64,000 nucleotides of DNA from Glandiceps talaboti (lineage: Eukaryota > Hemichordata > Enteropneusta > Spengelidae): the NCBI RefSeq assembly GCF_964340395.1, contig NC_135556.1, forward strand, positions 10,057,001 through 10,121,000. The letters are read 5' to 3'. How positions within the stretch are numbered: position 1 is the first letter of the stretch; every line of letters begins with the position of its first letter. The translations under genes were made by a program, and so were the position numbers. Positions 1-10,896 of this stretch are shown here, piece by piece. The notes beneath the pieces were generated by a model, which was not told where the DNA came from, did no database searches, and saw nothing but the letters and a program-made list of their open reading frames with translations.

Positions 1-99
1 ATACTATTTGATAGGCATGAGAAGTGTAATTATGGATAGCTGTCCATATCTTAAAATTACATCTGTTTTTTAAGAATGTATAACTTGAATGCTTCCACT

Positions 100-480
100 A
101 GTTGTTTTAGACAGTAAAGACAATCACCAGGTCAACATGTCAAAATATGGTAGAAGATAAATTTCATCATTTTATTCTTTGTTCTCATTATACAAATGAA
201 AGAAAGGCACTTTTTTCTTCTTTGTCATTAAATTCAAATTTTCATTCCTTAATTGACAAGAGTAAATATTTGCATATTTTGACCTCGGATGATAAACTTC
301 CTCTTTGAAAATTTCTTGTTGATGTAAACCGTCCTCCAGTAGTCAGCTAAAGGATTGTATTCACATTATTTCTGTATGTTATTTTTGTATGCTTTACTAT
401 GCTTTATATGGCATTTTGTTATGCAATAAAGACTGACTGATTGATCAATCAATTAATCAATCGATTGATTGAGTGAGTGA
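100..480 (+). mobile_element. Eroded LINE 3' end (reverse-transcriptase C-terminal remnant)
   Basis: One frame (about 150-310) reads VEDKFHHFILCSHYTNERK then ALF...F, resembling the Cys/His-containing C-terminal tail of non-LTR reverse transcriptases (pattern EDE-HFL-C-Y-R-LF). An in-frame stop follows. The downstream part looks like a LINE 3'UTR ending in AATAAAGACTGACTGATTGATT, then short TGAT/GAGT repeats. The upstream part is missing or decayed, so this is a dead 5'-truncated copy. The LINE clade cannot be told from so little sequence. Confidence 0.55.
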
Positions 481-1380
481 GTGAGTGTGTAAATTTCATA
501 GCATAGTGCAGCATAGCAGTTTATTGCAAAAATAGTAATAGCTGTTTTTATCTCAAAGTAACTGCAGTCTTACGCAAAAATCATGACTTGCATGCCATGC
601 AATTCTTAAAACATGTTTGATAAATCCATCAATGTTTGCTAAACTTTGCTAAGTTTAGTTAAACTGTGTATAATTCCAATTATTCCTTGTCCATCAATCC
701 CTACGCAGGAGTAATTCTATTTTCATTCTGGTACAAATTAATCTAAATTGCAATTATTTATAATTACATGTAATGGCTAAATCATTGTATTGTTCTATCT
801 AACTTTGTTAAAGTAATGACTAACTCCAGCAAAGGTAAATACTTAAAGGTAGTTAAGTTTATTCAGATGTCCAACTTATCCCAACAACAGAGCACGAAAT
901 TAAAGATTGATTCCTGCAATTTAGGTAATAGTTCTATTTGTATAATCATTTGCATGACCATAGAGTAAGGTTTGTATGCAGTATGATAGTTTCTGCCACA
1001 CACTAGCTTGAACAAGGTCAAAAAACAAGTCTCTGGTTACATCACAACATGTTTCCCGTCATACAGCAATGAGCATACACCTACAATGTGGGACTGGCAA
1101 AACAAATTTGGTATCCACTTTCCAGTTGTGCGGACACAGAGATTGATTGAGATTTAAACTGATATGAATTGTTCTATACACATGTACCTATCAACATCCA
1201 ACTGCTGATCAATGGAATACTTTGAGGCAGAAATGGGCACATGAGATTTCAGAATTCTTTATGCCCGGAACATCTTAGTAGTGTGTGTTTTTTGACAGTC
1301 TCACTTCCAGTGGAACCCGATCCTGCCCAGCTGACATTCTAAATACAAGACATTATCATTATCAGCTTCAAACACATACG
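481..1380. other. Intergenic, no gene seen
   Basis: AT-rich spacer before the first GPCR. I see no conserved coding stretch or recognisable element. An upstream 5'UTR exon for the GPCR cannot be excluded. Confidence 0.5.
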
Positions 1381-2394
1381 ATGGATTTCCACCTGTCTGA
1401 ACTCCCTTCTTACATCATGAACTTTAGTGAAGATGATGATGGCATGACATCAAATGACTCTGCTTACAATTATATCCAGTACAGTAGAACTAGTAATGGG
1501 CTTTGGGAAATCCTGCTTGTTTTCATCCTATTTATTGCTATGGTCTTTGGTAATGGATTGGTTATCATAGCATTCATTGTCTTCAAGAAACTTCAATCAC
1601 AAAAGACAAACTACTTAACACTTAACTTGGCTGTATCTGACTTCTTGTTTGGAGTCTTAGTAATGCCATTTAAGCTACGAGAACTGAGATCACAATTCTG
1701 GAACTTGGGGACTACATTATGTCTGTTACTGATCAGTTGTGAAGTTTTCCTTAACTTTGTATCAATTTTATGTCTTGTTGTTATAATCATTGATAAATAC
1801 TGTAACATTCAGTATCCCTTTATGTACATCAACATTGTCAAAATGAGAACAATCCAGATTGCTGTTTTTTCCACCTGGATCATTCCATTTACTGTAACAT
1901 TCATTCCCAATATGAGTGGATATACATGTATTCCGGACTATCCACTGTTTATTGAGAATAATATATGTGTACCATTGTTTGAGGAATGGTGGGTAATATG
2001 TGGGTTTGTTCTTGGGTTCATGATTCCATTTCTAATATTAGCGTACACCAACCAAAGACTTTTCAGGATTGTCAGTAACCAGGCTAAGAGAGTATGCATT
2101 CAAAGTCAGACCTCTACGTATCCAATATGTTTCCGAAAAGCTCAATTCAGAGCTATTAAAGGCACTGCTATTATCGTTGTACTATTCTGTATAATGTGGC
2201 TGCCTTATTATATTACCAAAATCATACTTGCTTTTTATCCTACTTCAGCAATTGTTATTGAGATTCACTTCTATTCTAGTCTCCTAGCCTACTGTAATGC
2301 AGCAATCAATCCTTTACTTTATGCATATAACAAAGATTTCCAAAGAGCATATAGGAAACTTCTGTGTTGTGATAGACATTTCATATGTTTATAA
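1381..2394 (+). CDS. Class A GPCR, aminergic-like, copy 1 (Glu at 3.32)
   Basis: A 337-residue seven-transmembrane receptor in a single exon. The frame is open upstream to 1285, but that codon is GTG; the first ATG is at 1381 and gives a normal short N-terminus with two N-glycosylation sequons (NFS at 14, NDS at 25). Class A marks: GN in TM1, LAVSD in TM2, Cys114 (3.25), DKY 138-140 in place of DRY, IMWLPYY in TM6 and NPLLY 310-314 in TM7. ICL3 is short and the tail ends soon after Cys329-Cys330, which may be palmitoylated. Position 3.32, Asp in amine receptors, is Glu121. Two tandem paralogues follow on the same strand. The ligand is unknown; the TM7 and helix-8 style (YNKDFQRAY) recalls histamine H2, octopamine and muscarinic-type receptors. 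It is the most diverged of the three, and no frame break is seen. Confidence 0.88.
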   Translation: MDFHLSELPSYIMNFSEDDDGMTSNDSAYNYIQYSRTSNGLWEILLVFILFIAMVFGNGLVIIAFIVFKKLQSQKTNYLTLNLAVSDFLFGVLVMPFKLRELRSQFWNLGTTLCLLLISCEVFLNFVSILCLVVIIIDKYCNIQYPFMYINIVKMRTIQIAVFSTWIIPFTVTFIPNMSGYTCIPDYPLFIENNICVPLFEEWWVICGFVLGFMIPFLILAYTNQRLFRIVSNQAKRVCIQSQTSTYPICFRKAQFRAIKGTAIIVVLFCIMWLPYYITKIILAFYPTSAIVIEIHFYSSLLAYCNAAINPLLYAYNKDFQRAYRKLLCCDRHFICL

Positions 2395-2430
2395 CTTATT
2401 GATATAGATTTGTTCATTTTATTGGATTTA

Positions 2431-3200
2431 CAGCCCGTTTCATGTTAGTGTTTGCCGGCTCTGTTTGATACAATCATGCAGAAACCAATAAGAAACTGCA
2501 ATTTAAAGATTACAAGATCACAATATCTTGCTACATTTTGTCTAAATGAAATAAAATCATTTAAATGTATGGCAACTAGACACGGATGCCAATATATTGA
2601 TGTCTGCATTGTTGCAAGTTATAACAAAAATCATAGACCCTGAAACAAAACACCGCCTGACTCGACTAGAATCTCATTAGCATTGCTACATTTTATCGTC
2701 TGGCTATACAAAAATCTTACCAACAGCGTTTCGTCAATTGTCTGGTGTGACAAACATCTTTATCAATATTGTTACACTTCTTTGCATGAGCTACCATTAT
2801 GTCAGGAGATCATCGGCAACTTTATACGTCCATGATAAACCTAAAGTTGGCACGTTCTTTGATATTTTTGAGACAGTCTATTGTCTAAAATGTAACAATT
2901 TTAATTCAGCTCATCATGCCAGACATGCGGAAAAATAAATTAGATCTGTGTCAAACCAGACAAGATGAAGATTTACAACATCAAAGGGATATTTTGTCTA
3001 GCCAGACAAAAAACTGTAACAATGTTAGTGAGATTTTTGTTGAGGCAGACTACATTCATTTCATGTAGATTTAATGATGCAAGAAACCCATATTCATTCC
3101 ATCAGGCTATCTTAAAGTGTAGCATGTGCAGTACGTTTCTTATTGGTTTCCAGGTGACTGTATCAAATAGGACCAGTGAACACTAACATGTAACTGGGAG
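2431..3200. mobile_element. Degenerate foldback element (family A) with an apparent nested family B element
   Basis: The two ends are inverted copies. The left end carries CATGTTAGTGTT then GTTTGATAC and GAAACCAATAAGAAAC; the reverse complement of the right end carries the same blocks in the same order. The left arm also matches the left arm of the 10485-10896 element. The interior (about 2629-3055) matches family B sequence seen at 12945-13140 and 15660-15905 (CCTGAAACAAAAC ends, GCTACATTTTATCGTCT blocks), so a second element appears to have inserted into the first. Short ORFs inside are not genes. Confidence 0.6.
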
Positions 3201-3986
3201 TACTTGTACTTCCTAATGTATCATTCAAATGCCATACACAATATCAATATTTCTTGTGCTGTGAAAAAAACAGAACAATTAATCCAATGACTGATAAGAC
3301 AACAAAACATGGGTGTTAAATCATCAGTTAATAGTTTATTCAAAACATCAATATGATGTATTGGATTATTGCATATTGTTTTAACTTGCATTTTGTCTCA
3401 CGAACAGCACTATTGTATTTTTGAATCTCAAACTGCTATAAGTGACACATAATTTCTTTTCATTGGAACAACACACTAAGCTTCGAATAAAACAGTTCTG
3501 ATAAATTGTGCTCTCCCCTTTTCTGTTTAGAGTGTAGCATGGTAAATGTATTACCTAATGCTAGTACATGTACTCCTTCACTGCTAGGAGACCGTCTGTA
3601 CATACTTCATAGCTACCCGATTCATCATCTTTAATGGCTGACATTAAAATCAACTTGACATGTTGACTTTTAGTTCTTGACTATCTGTATGTATTGTATA
3701 ATGCTCTGTTGCCCTGGAGCACCTTGACATTGTATGACCTTGTGAAGGTCAATCTTAGGCACCACACGACTGACATTTTCAAAGTAGACTACATGAACCT
3801 CTTGGATCATTACTGATAACTTAAATTCATGACAAATTTCAAATTTGACGCCGGTTTATTGCTGTTATATCAGTCTGCATACAGAAGAGGACAATCTCAA
3901 ATCAGTAAATTGCCAACTTGAAGCTAAATATCGAACATGATTTTGTTACTTATTGTACATTGTAAAATATAGTGTGAACAAGTATA
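3201..3986. other. Intergenic, no gene seen
   Basis: AT-rich spacer between GPCR copies 1 and 2. I see no coding or repeat structure I can support. Confidence 0.45.
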
Positions 3987-4185
3987 TGACAGAACCCCAT
4001 GATACGTGAGCGCAAGTGTGGCGTACTTGGGGTATTTGCATGAGTGATTGCAGTGTTCTCTGGGCCTGTAATTTCACGAGTGTAGTGAGTGTATGCTCAT
4101 GAAAATGCAGCAGAAAACACTGCAAGCACAAGTGTAAATACCCTGAGTATGCACACTGGAACAAACATGGCATGGAGTTCTGTTA
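3987..4185. mobile_element. Short palindromic MITE-like element (about 200 bp)
   Basis: The two halves are inverted repeats. The left half reads ACAGAACCCCATG then GTATTTGCATGAGTG then TTGCAGTGTTCTCTG; the right half read in reverse gives ACAGAACTCCATG then GTATTTACACTTGTG then TTGCAGTGTTTTCTG. Arms are about 75 bp with scattered mismatches. There is no coding capacity, and target duplications are not clear. Confidence 0.55.
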
Positions 4186-5842
4186 TTTCTTCATACTGTT
4201 TATCTGAAATGGCCAATTTCCATAAAAATCATAAAAATTAAAAATCATATTTCGTGTGTAGCAAACGATCATGTCCTCAATTCCGAAGGTATGCAATAAT
4301 GTTTTCAGTAATGCACTGCAGTGGAAATACCACCAGTATGTGCACGCACCAGTGCAAGTAATCTCTGGTACATAATTATTTAATGAGTATTACTCACGTT
4401 TCATGATAATGTTGCGCCAGAACAAGATGAGTTATGTATCTAATTGAGGTACTTGTTCAATGTTCAATTATAAAATTGTTGCCATGAATATAAGGCATTA
4501 TATACGTCATCATTATATTAAATGTTATCAGAGATAAATGGTATGATTATGTCACAGAAAACTCTCCTCAACTTTTTTGAATTTACAAGGAAATGGAATT
4601 AGATATGATTACACAACAAACAATTCACTCCAGAGAAAATGACGTCAAACTGATCATTTAAAGTAAACATAACTGTACGATGTTTCCATGCAGCATTGTA
4701 GGCATATTGATATACATGATCATATTAAAGCAAAAAAACCGAAAACGTTTGTGAACAATTCATTCACAACAGTATGAATACTACACAATCAAACTTGTTG
4801 AACTTAAAGTTTAATAATATAAAATGAAATATGTATGGGTCTAAGATGCTTGTTGAACTTAAAGTCTGACTGTATAGAATGAAGTATGTACATGTATTAG
4901 GTCTATGTAAAACACTTAATGGCAAATGTTGAAACAACAAAACCATTATTAGCTTAATTGCTAATTTTTCATTTAAAAATATACGTATAGACAAACTGGG
5001 CTAGATATGCCAGAAAATTGATATTAATGCAGTTTCACAGTATACTAATTCACTAAATTTACAATGTTTTGGGCAAGTTTTACAAATGATTTGTACTATT
5101 TTTATTATTGACAAAATTGGTCAAAGAGAAAATGCTCAATAGATGGATGTGACTTATTCACCTGTTATTCACCTTCTTGAGTACATCAACCTGTCAATAT
5201 ATAGGCTAATGTGTTTTTAGATCAGGTCGTGACTTGGACAGTATTTGTTTCACCTAATACTTTAATACACACACACATACAGATGTAATGAAATCTTGTG
5301 GTGAAGTGTTGACTGTATGACTGTCAGGAAATGTAAGTAACAGTTTATTAATGGAGCAATTGGTTGTCATGATCACATGTCGGGGACTCTGTGTCCAATC
5401 TGATTTAAATGCGAAGCAGAATTGTTTGTATTTGCTGTTGTCATTCTGGGAGGAGGTGCGCAGCCTAGTATGAGAACAGTAAAAATAAAAGATAAGAAGG
5501 AAATAAAGGTAGATATACGTTATATGACATTAAGCTGATTCCTTTCATCAAATTTTAAATCAGATTGGTCTGGATCCTGAATCCTAGCTGCAGTTTCATG
5601 TAGAAAACAGAACTTGGTTAAGTGCTGAAATCATTTTATTCAAAAAGACAAAGAAACAAGAATCATCATGTTAATAACTAAATGAAACAAGCATAAGTTG
5701 CTTAGAATAGTCAGGTGAGATTTGTAACAATTTAGTGATTTTAGATTTGCACATCAACAGTAATGCGATTTACAAACTTTAAGGTTATAACACTCAAGCA
5801 GTTCAAAGTTCTTTTTTTAACATTGACCTTTTGATCTGTTTC
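4186..5842. other. Intergenic, no gene seen
   Basis: A long AT-rich spacer. The only structure noted is a degenerate direct repeat of about 60 bp near 4790-4915, sharing CTTGTTGAACTTAAAGT. No exon or ORF of substance. Confidence 0.45.
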
Positions 5843-6326
5843 AAAGGTAGAAGTCGACCAAGGCAACCTATATATATTTTGCACTATTCATCTTTTTCTT
5901 ATCATTTATTGCTGCATAACAGGCATGACCTCTGGCTTGTGTTTTACATGCACTAGGTGTTGAAGAAAACTAACCATATTTCATTTATAATCAAAACATT
6001 GTTTACCATGGAAAGTGAAAAGAATATATAAAGACATCATATGAAAGTGAAAAACATGTTTACCATGGAAAGCGATAAGAATATGTTAAGACACCGTGTG
6101 AAAGTGAAAAACATGTTTTCCATGGAAAGCGATAAGAATATATTAAGACACCGTGTGAAAGTGAAAAACATGTTTACCATGGAAAGCAAAAAGAATTACT
6201 ATGTAAATCCCACCTTTGTTTGCACATGACAGTTATGCTTGGAGTAGACTATATAATGAAAATAAGATAGATTGATAGCACAAAGAATATTTCTCCAAAG
6301 GTTGCCTTGGTCAACTCCTACCTTTT
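5843..6326. mobile_element. Foldback element (family C) with 27-bp terminal inverted repeats
   Basis: The left end AAAGGTAGAAGTCGACCAAG (5843 on) is inverted at the right end, where AGGTTGCCTTGGTCAACTCC begins at 6299. The TIRs are about 27 bp with few mismatches. The interior contains the 57-bp tandem array at 6001-6195. No transposase is encoded, so it would be non-autonomous. Target duplication is not resolved. Confidence 0.65.
6001..6195 (+). repeat. 57-bp tandem repeat, about 3.4 copies
   Basis: The block GTTTACCATGGAAAG recurs at 6001, 6058, 6115 (one base changed) and 6172, an exact 57-bp period. As 57 is divisible by three, it leaves an artefactual 62-codon ORF. It lies inside the family C foldback element. 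Confidence 0.85.
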
Positions 6327-7117
6327 AACAGTCTTTCATCAGCATTCTAAGTGACTGTGTAGATCGATCTAATCGTACGATTTACTCTACAAGTGGCACT
6401 TCCTATCTGGTACAGACAACCAACCATATACTCCAAGTGTCACATGGTGTCAAGAACTTAATGGCTGTGGTGTGGGTTACTCATTATTAGTACATATTTA
6501 CAAGATTAAATTGCATGAGCAAGGTGTGGTTTTTCATTTGTTAATATCCCAGCTTGAATTGGAAATCGTTTTCTTCTACTATTAGAAGGAATGGATATGG
6601 AACTTCACAGGTGAAAATGACAGGGAATTCATTGGCATAACTCTTGATGTATGTGTGATCAACAACACAATTCATCAGCTAACTGTTTAATGTGTAAAGC
6701 GCACACGCTGATGGTTCAACATCATAATCGACAGCATGAACGATGTATGGTAAACGATGTATGTAAATTTTGGATTTGATTGATTTTAATATACCACACT
6801 AGTTCTATAGATTTATATCCTGCCTGGACTTACTAGCTAGTAGCTGCCAATAAGCAGTAATCAATGACAGAACAAAACATTGAATATTGAATGAACCAAA
6901 CAGGAGAAGGAAAAGTGAGCTTTCATGGATGCTACGCTGATCTCTGCCACTTTATAAAGAGATAACCAACCCGATCACATTTTTGTCGAGAGCTGTTGCA
7001 TGACTTTGTGTAACTTCAAGATTTTACACAGACGACAGTGGATGCAAGCACTGCAGCTTTATACACTGCACAGAGGTAAAGGTACCTTCAGTAATTCCAG
7101 GAAAACTTTGCCTAAAT
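6327..7117. other. Intergenic, no gene seen
   Basis: Spacer before the second GPCR. It may hold promoter and 5'UTR, but no motif is strong enough to name. Confidence 0.4.
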
Positions 7118-7183
7118 ATGCCACATAGGATCATGATAATGCTAAAGGTTCTGTCACCTAGAAATCGTTTCATTGCTTTTGCA

Positions 7184-8131
7184 ATGAAGAACAACTCAAC
7201 AGATTCTGATGGACAGGATAGATGGTCTTGTCTGTTTCCAGTATTTGAAGTCATGTTGTTTTCTCTCATCACCATTGCTGTGATTGTTGGTAATATTCTA
7301 GTATTACTATCATTCAGACTGTACAAGAAACTGCATGTACAGATATCCAACTACTTCATCATAAACCTCTCAGTTACAGATCTCCTGCTTGGAATATTCA
7401 TATTACCGTTTGAACTACTCCAGTTGGTAATGAATGGTTGGCATTTTGGGGACACATTCTGCACCATTTGGCTTTCTTCTCAGTTGTTCCTCTGCTTTGC
7501 ATCAATTCTCAATTTAGTTATCATCAGTTTAGACAAATATGCTAACATAACATGGCCATTGCAGTACTCTTACAAACTAACACTAAGCAAAGTAGTTGCT
7601 ACTATAATCATTTTGTGGGTATTTTCAGCTCTAGTGACATGGTTTCCAGCGATACTTGGGAACATTGCAACAAGTGAATCGGCTTCACACTGTCAAACTA
7701 AATGGAGTCCTGCATTGATCTTATTTGCTGTAACCATAGGATTTATTATTCCACTTCTGATTCTCTTTTACACCAATATTCAAATCTACTGTATCACTAA
7801 GAAGCAAAGAACAAAGATCTGGGCACAATCCCGCAACTCTTGTCCGAGACGACCATCCTTAAGAGCTGTTCTAACTACAGTGTTTCTTGCCCTGGCATTC
7901 TGTGTCATGTGGATGCCGTATTTTTTAACACAAATATTTCATGCTTTTTATCCAAACTCTGTGCTTTTAGGGCATATGACAAACTACTGCAGCTGGCTCG
8001 GCTACTGTAATTCTGCTGTCAACCCTTTACTTTATGCACACAACAAAGACTTTAAACAAGCTTACTGCAAACTTCTACCTTGTATTAACAAGTCCAGAAG
8101 AGGCACAGTACATGTCAGTAGTGTGGTATAA
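7184..8131 (+). CDS. Class A GPCR, aminergic-like, copy 2 (Gln at 3.32)
   Basis: A single-exon receptor of 315 residues if started at 7184. An in-frame upstream ATG at 7118 would add 22 residues; I prefer 7184 because it has the better context (GCAATGA) and gives a typical short glycosylated N-terminus (MKNNSTDSD). Marks: GNILVLL in TM1, LSVTD in TM2, Cys93 (3.25) with Trp96 (3.28), DKY 117-119, VMWMPYF in TM6 and WLGYCNSAVNPLLY (271-284) in TM7. The TM7 block is the aminergic signature with Trp7.40, Tyr7.43, Asn7.45 and Ser7.46. Position 3.32 is Gln100, so the amine-anchoring Asp is absent. The C-terminus SSVV fits a class I PDZ-binding motif (Ser at -2, Val at 0). It is closest to copy 3: both share FIINL and GIFILPFE in TM2. 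The ligand is unknown. Confidence 0.9.
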   Translation: MKNNSTDSDGQDRWSCLFPVFEVMLFSLITIAVIVGNILVLLSFRLYKKLHVQISNYFIINLSVTDLLLGIFILPFELLQLVMNGWHFGDTFCTIWLSSQLFLCFASILNLVIISLDKYANITWPLQYSYKLTLSKVVATIIILWVFSALVTWFPAILGNIATSESASHCQTKWSPALILFAVTIGFIIPLLILFYTNIQIYCITKKQRTKIWAQSRNSCPRRPSLRAVLTTVFLALAFCVMWMPYFLTQIFHAFYPNSVLLGHMTNYCSWLGYCNSAVNPLLYAHNKDFKQAYCKLLPCINKSRRGTVHVSSVV

Positions 8132-9099
8132 AACCATGGATCACACACTTCAAAATATTATGACAATACTTCTGTGAATATTTTCAACCAAATCTTGTAT
8201 TTGTAGAGGAATTTCCCTGAAAACCAAAGTTCTTGATCTCTCCAAACTTTGCCATATGAAAACATGAAACCCTGTTCCTGGTCCGTTGGAAATAATAAAA
8301 AAGAAATTGGGATGGGTGGGTGGGTGGTTGGGGTTCATTGCTTTGTTGTCAATGAAATTGACAATCTTTTAGTTAGAGTTAACATAGCATTCAATGGCCA
8401 CATCGGTTTTTAAAATACATTTTATTTCTAGTATTATTGTGACATATATTTTAAAATTTGTCCATGACCCCTGATTTTTTAAAATTCATTTTAATTGACA
8501 CTGGGTTTGAATTTTCTGACAAAAGTTAGTGATTTCCATCCATTCTCAATGCGCATACAACATTAAGTCATATTTTTACTGTCACAAAATCTTTTATTGG
8601 TTGCTAGGCAACCAGGTATGCTAATTGATGGACTGGTGTCAGATGATGTCCTTCTTTATAAACCATGGCAACTAGACAGTTGTCTGACATTTACCAAACA
8701 AAATTTGACAGCAAAGCTCATAGCTTGTATTTGCATATGCTATTCTTATCTCTATTGCCAAGCTCCAAAGAAATGACTCAAGTGGATAATTGTATTTTAA
8801 CTTTTTGAATTCACAAAATAATTTTGCTGTCAGAGAGGATGCGCTACAAATGGTGCGATAACACTGTCACACATTTCAACCTTCACCTCAAATAAACTTG
8901 TTAACATGGGCCCAAAATGGTGGGAACAGAACACATGCTGACAGAGTTTTGTATTTATCAAATAAACTCAGCTTCCGAACTATATGCACGATAATCATTT
9001 CACTACGGATCTTTACACCGAATGCAACATCTACACATCCTGATGTAAGAGTCAATTTTGTGGTTTCTAAAGATTCTAAATTTCTCGACTTGGAGAAAT
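8132..9099. other. Intergenic spacer with a palindromic X-box-like site
   Basis: No gene seen. GGTTGCTAGGCAACC near 8600 is a palindrome resembling an RFX/X-box site with a short spacer, and a half site ATGGCAAC lies about 70 bp further on. Whether it regulates copy 3 is not known. Confidence 0.35.
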
Positions 9100-10125
9100 A
9101 TGTTTGATTTGTTGATTGTGATACCTGGGGAACAGTTCCCTACTAAAACAACTCCCACGATACCTACTGACGGTTCTACCACATCCAGCACGGATACCAC
9201 AGCTCTGCCGTCTTACACTATCATTCTAGAGCTTTGTTTAGTGATATGCATCACCCTGGTTATTCTTTCTGGAAACAGTCTAGTGTTGATTTCTAGCGTA
9301 GCTTTTAAAAAGTTACGGAGTCAACATTCTTATTATTTCATAATCAACTTGGCAGCATCAGATCTTCAGTTAGGAATCTTCATTCTGCCATTTGAAATTG
9401 TACGACTCTTTGGATGGAAGGTGACAATTGGACCTGTGTTCTGTGTGGTATGGCTGACCATGACATTGACACTATGTTACGCATCCATTCTGAGTCTGGT
9501 TGCTATCAGTATAGACAAATACATATGTCTGAGGTGGCCAATCAGATATTTTGAGAAGATGTCAAGATGCAAGGTCAAGATTGCAATATTTGTGATATGG
9601 ACTGTAGCAATCGTGGTGACTTGGCCTGTGAGTTTGGTGGCAGGTCTCACGACATCCAGTTTCACGCATGAAAGCTGTCACATGACATGGACAGTAAGAC
9701 TGGTACTCTTAGCAGTTATCCTGGCATTTTTCGTTCCCCTTGCAATTCTACTGTACACCAACGTATACATCTATCGCATCGTTCAAAAACAGTGCAACCA
9801 GATTGAAGCCCAAGTCAACATCTGCAGCATGTCCAGTGGACAGACTTACATACGGAGACGATACAAGCAAGCATCAAAAGGTATTGTGATACTTGTTGCC
9901 GCATTTGTTATGATGTGGATGCCATACTTTATCATCCAAACAGTCAAGATCTTTTATCCAGACAATGCTACAGTGGGTAAACTGTCTCTATACTTTGGTT
10001 GGCTTGGATACTGTAATTCTGGTATTAATCCATGGCTGTATGCATACAATAGAGACTTCAGAGCTGCATACAAGCAGATTTTGACTTGTCAATGTAAGAA
10101 ACATGCTTTGCATCAATTACAATGA
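9100..10125 (+). CDS. Class A GPCR, aminergic-like, copy 3 (Thr at 3.32)
   Basis: A single-exon receptor of 341 residues. The frame is open back to a TTG at 9058, but the first in-frame ATG is at 9100 (AAATATGTT). The N-terminus is Thr/Ser/Pro-rich (residues 15-37), suggesting O-glycosylation. Marks: GNSLVLI in TM1, LAASD in TM2, Cys115 (3.25), Trp118 (3.28), DKY 139-141, MMWMPYF in TM6 and WLGYCNSGINPWLY (301-314) in TM7. ICL3 is short and basic (IRRRYKQASK). Position 3.32 is Thr122, not Asp. It sits about 970 bp after copy 2 in the same orientation, as expected of tandem duplicates. The frame is intact, so it is likely functional. The ligand is unknown. Confidence 0.9.
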   Translation: MFDLLIVIPGEQFPTKTTPTIPTDGSTTSSTDTTALPSYTIILELCLVICITLVILSGNSLVLISSVAFKKLRSQHSYYFIINLAASDLQLGIFILPFEIVRLFGWKVTIGPVFCVVWLTMTLTLCYASILSLVAISIDKYICLRWPIRYFEKMSRCKVKIAIFVIWTVAIVVTWPVSLVAGLTTSSFTHESCHMTWTVRLVLLAVILAFFVPLAILLYTNVYIYRIVQKQCNQIEAQVNICSMSSGQTYIRRRYKQASKGIVILVAAFVMMWMPYFIIQTVKIFYPDNATVGKLSLYFGWLGYCNSGINPWLYAYNRDFRAAYKQILTCQCKKHALHQLQ

Positions 10126-10484
10126 CCAAAAACAGAATGGTCTCAACTAAAACAGTTCTTAGACTGCTCAAATTGAATATTGAGTGTACCAGACGTCCCA
10201 TGGTCGTGATGTGCTCATCTCAGTATATGACCAAATACAGAAACATGCAGCTGGGACTGACTGGATAAAATACACATGGAAAACGGCATGATGTGAATCA
10301 TACGTGGCTATTTCTGAAAAACATTTATCAACTTGGTTACTTTGTTTCGTACTGTGTCAGAAGACAAGTTCAGTGCCATCATGGCAGAGAAAGATGTGAT
10401 CCTCAAGAGCAGAAGAGTGTGTGTCTAACATTGGGTTGAACTGACTATCAGCAATATCAGAAATAACTGCTTGTCTGACATAAA
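10126..10484. other. 3' flank of GPCR copy 3, no gene seen
   Basis: Presumed 3'UTR and spacer. No coding signal. Confidence 0.4.
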
Positions 10485-10896
10485 GTACAGTGAATTTCAC
10501 AATACTGTTCAGCTTTTCTGTTTGATACAACCACACAGAAACCAACAAGAAACTGCATATGCCACACTTCAATAGCAAGATTGCATTTTTTGCTACATTT
10601 AGTCTAAATGAAATAATTAAAACCATTTAAATGTATTGCCACTCCATGCAGACAATTGGGTGCCAATGTTTTTCTTAGATCAAACACTTGATGAAGGGTG
10701 CGTAAAATGTCCTTTGTGGTGTTCATTTGATGTCTGTACAGTATGGTGGCATATGTAGTTCATTTCACTTTGACAAAATGAAACTGTACCCATTCAATCT
10801 TGCTATCTTAAAATGTAACATGTCCAGTTTCTTCAATGGTTTCTGCGTGGTTGCAGCAAACCGAAAAGCCGAGTGGTATTGTGAAATTCCCTGTAC
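10485..10896. mobile_element. Foldback MITE (family A), 412 bp with about 100-bp TIRs
   Basis: The left end GTACAGTGAATTTCACAATA (10485) is inverted at the right end as GTATTGTGAAATTCCCTGTAC ending at 10896, and the match continues inward through GCTTTTC-GTTTG, CAACCAC-CAGAAACCA and AAGAAACTG to TAGCAAGATTG, about 100 bp per arm. There is no coding capacity. A diverged relative flanks GPCR copy 1 (2431-3200). A short target duplication such as TA is possible but not clear. Confidence 0.75.

Noticed and set aside
1285-1380. N-terminal extension of GPCR copy 1
   Set aside because: The upstream start is GTG, and no ATG is in frame before 1381.
7024-7350. 108-codon - strand ORF opposite GPCR copy 2
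   Set aside because: Antisense shadow of a clear GPCR frame, with no recognisable domain.
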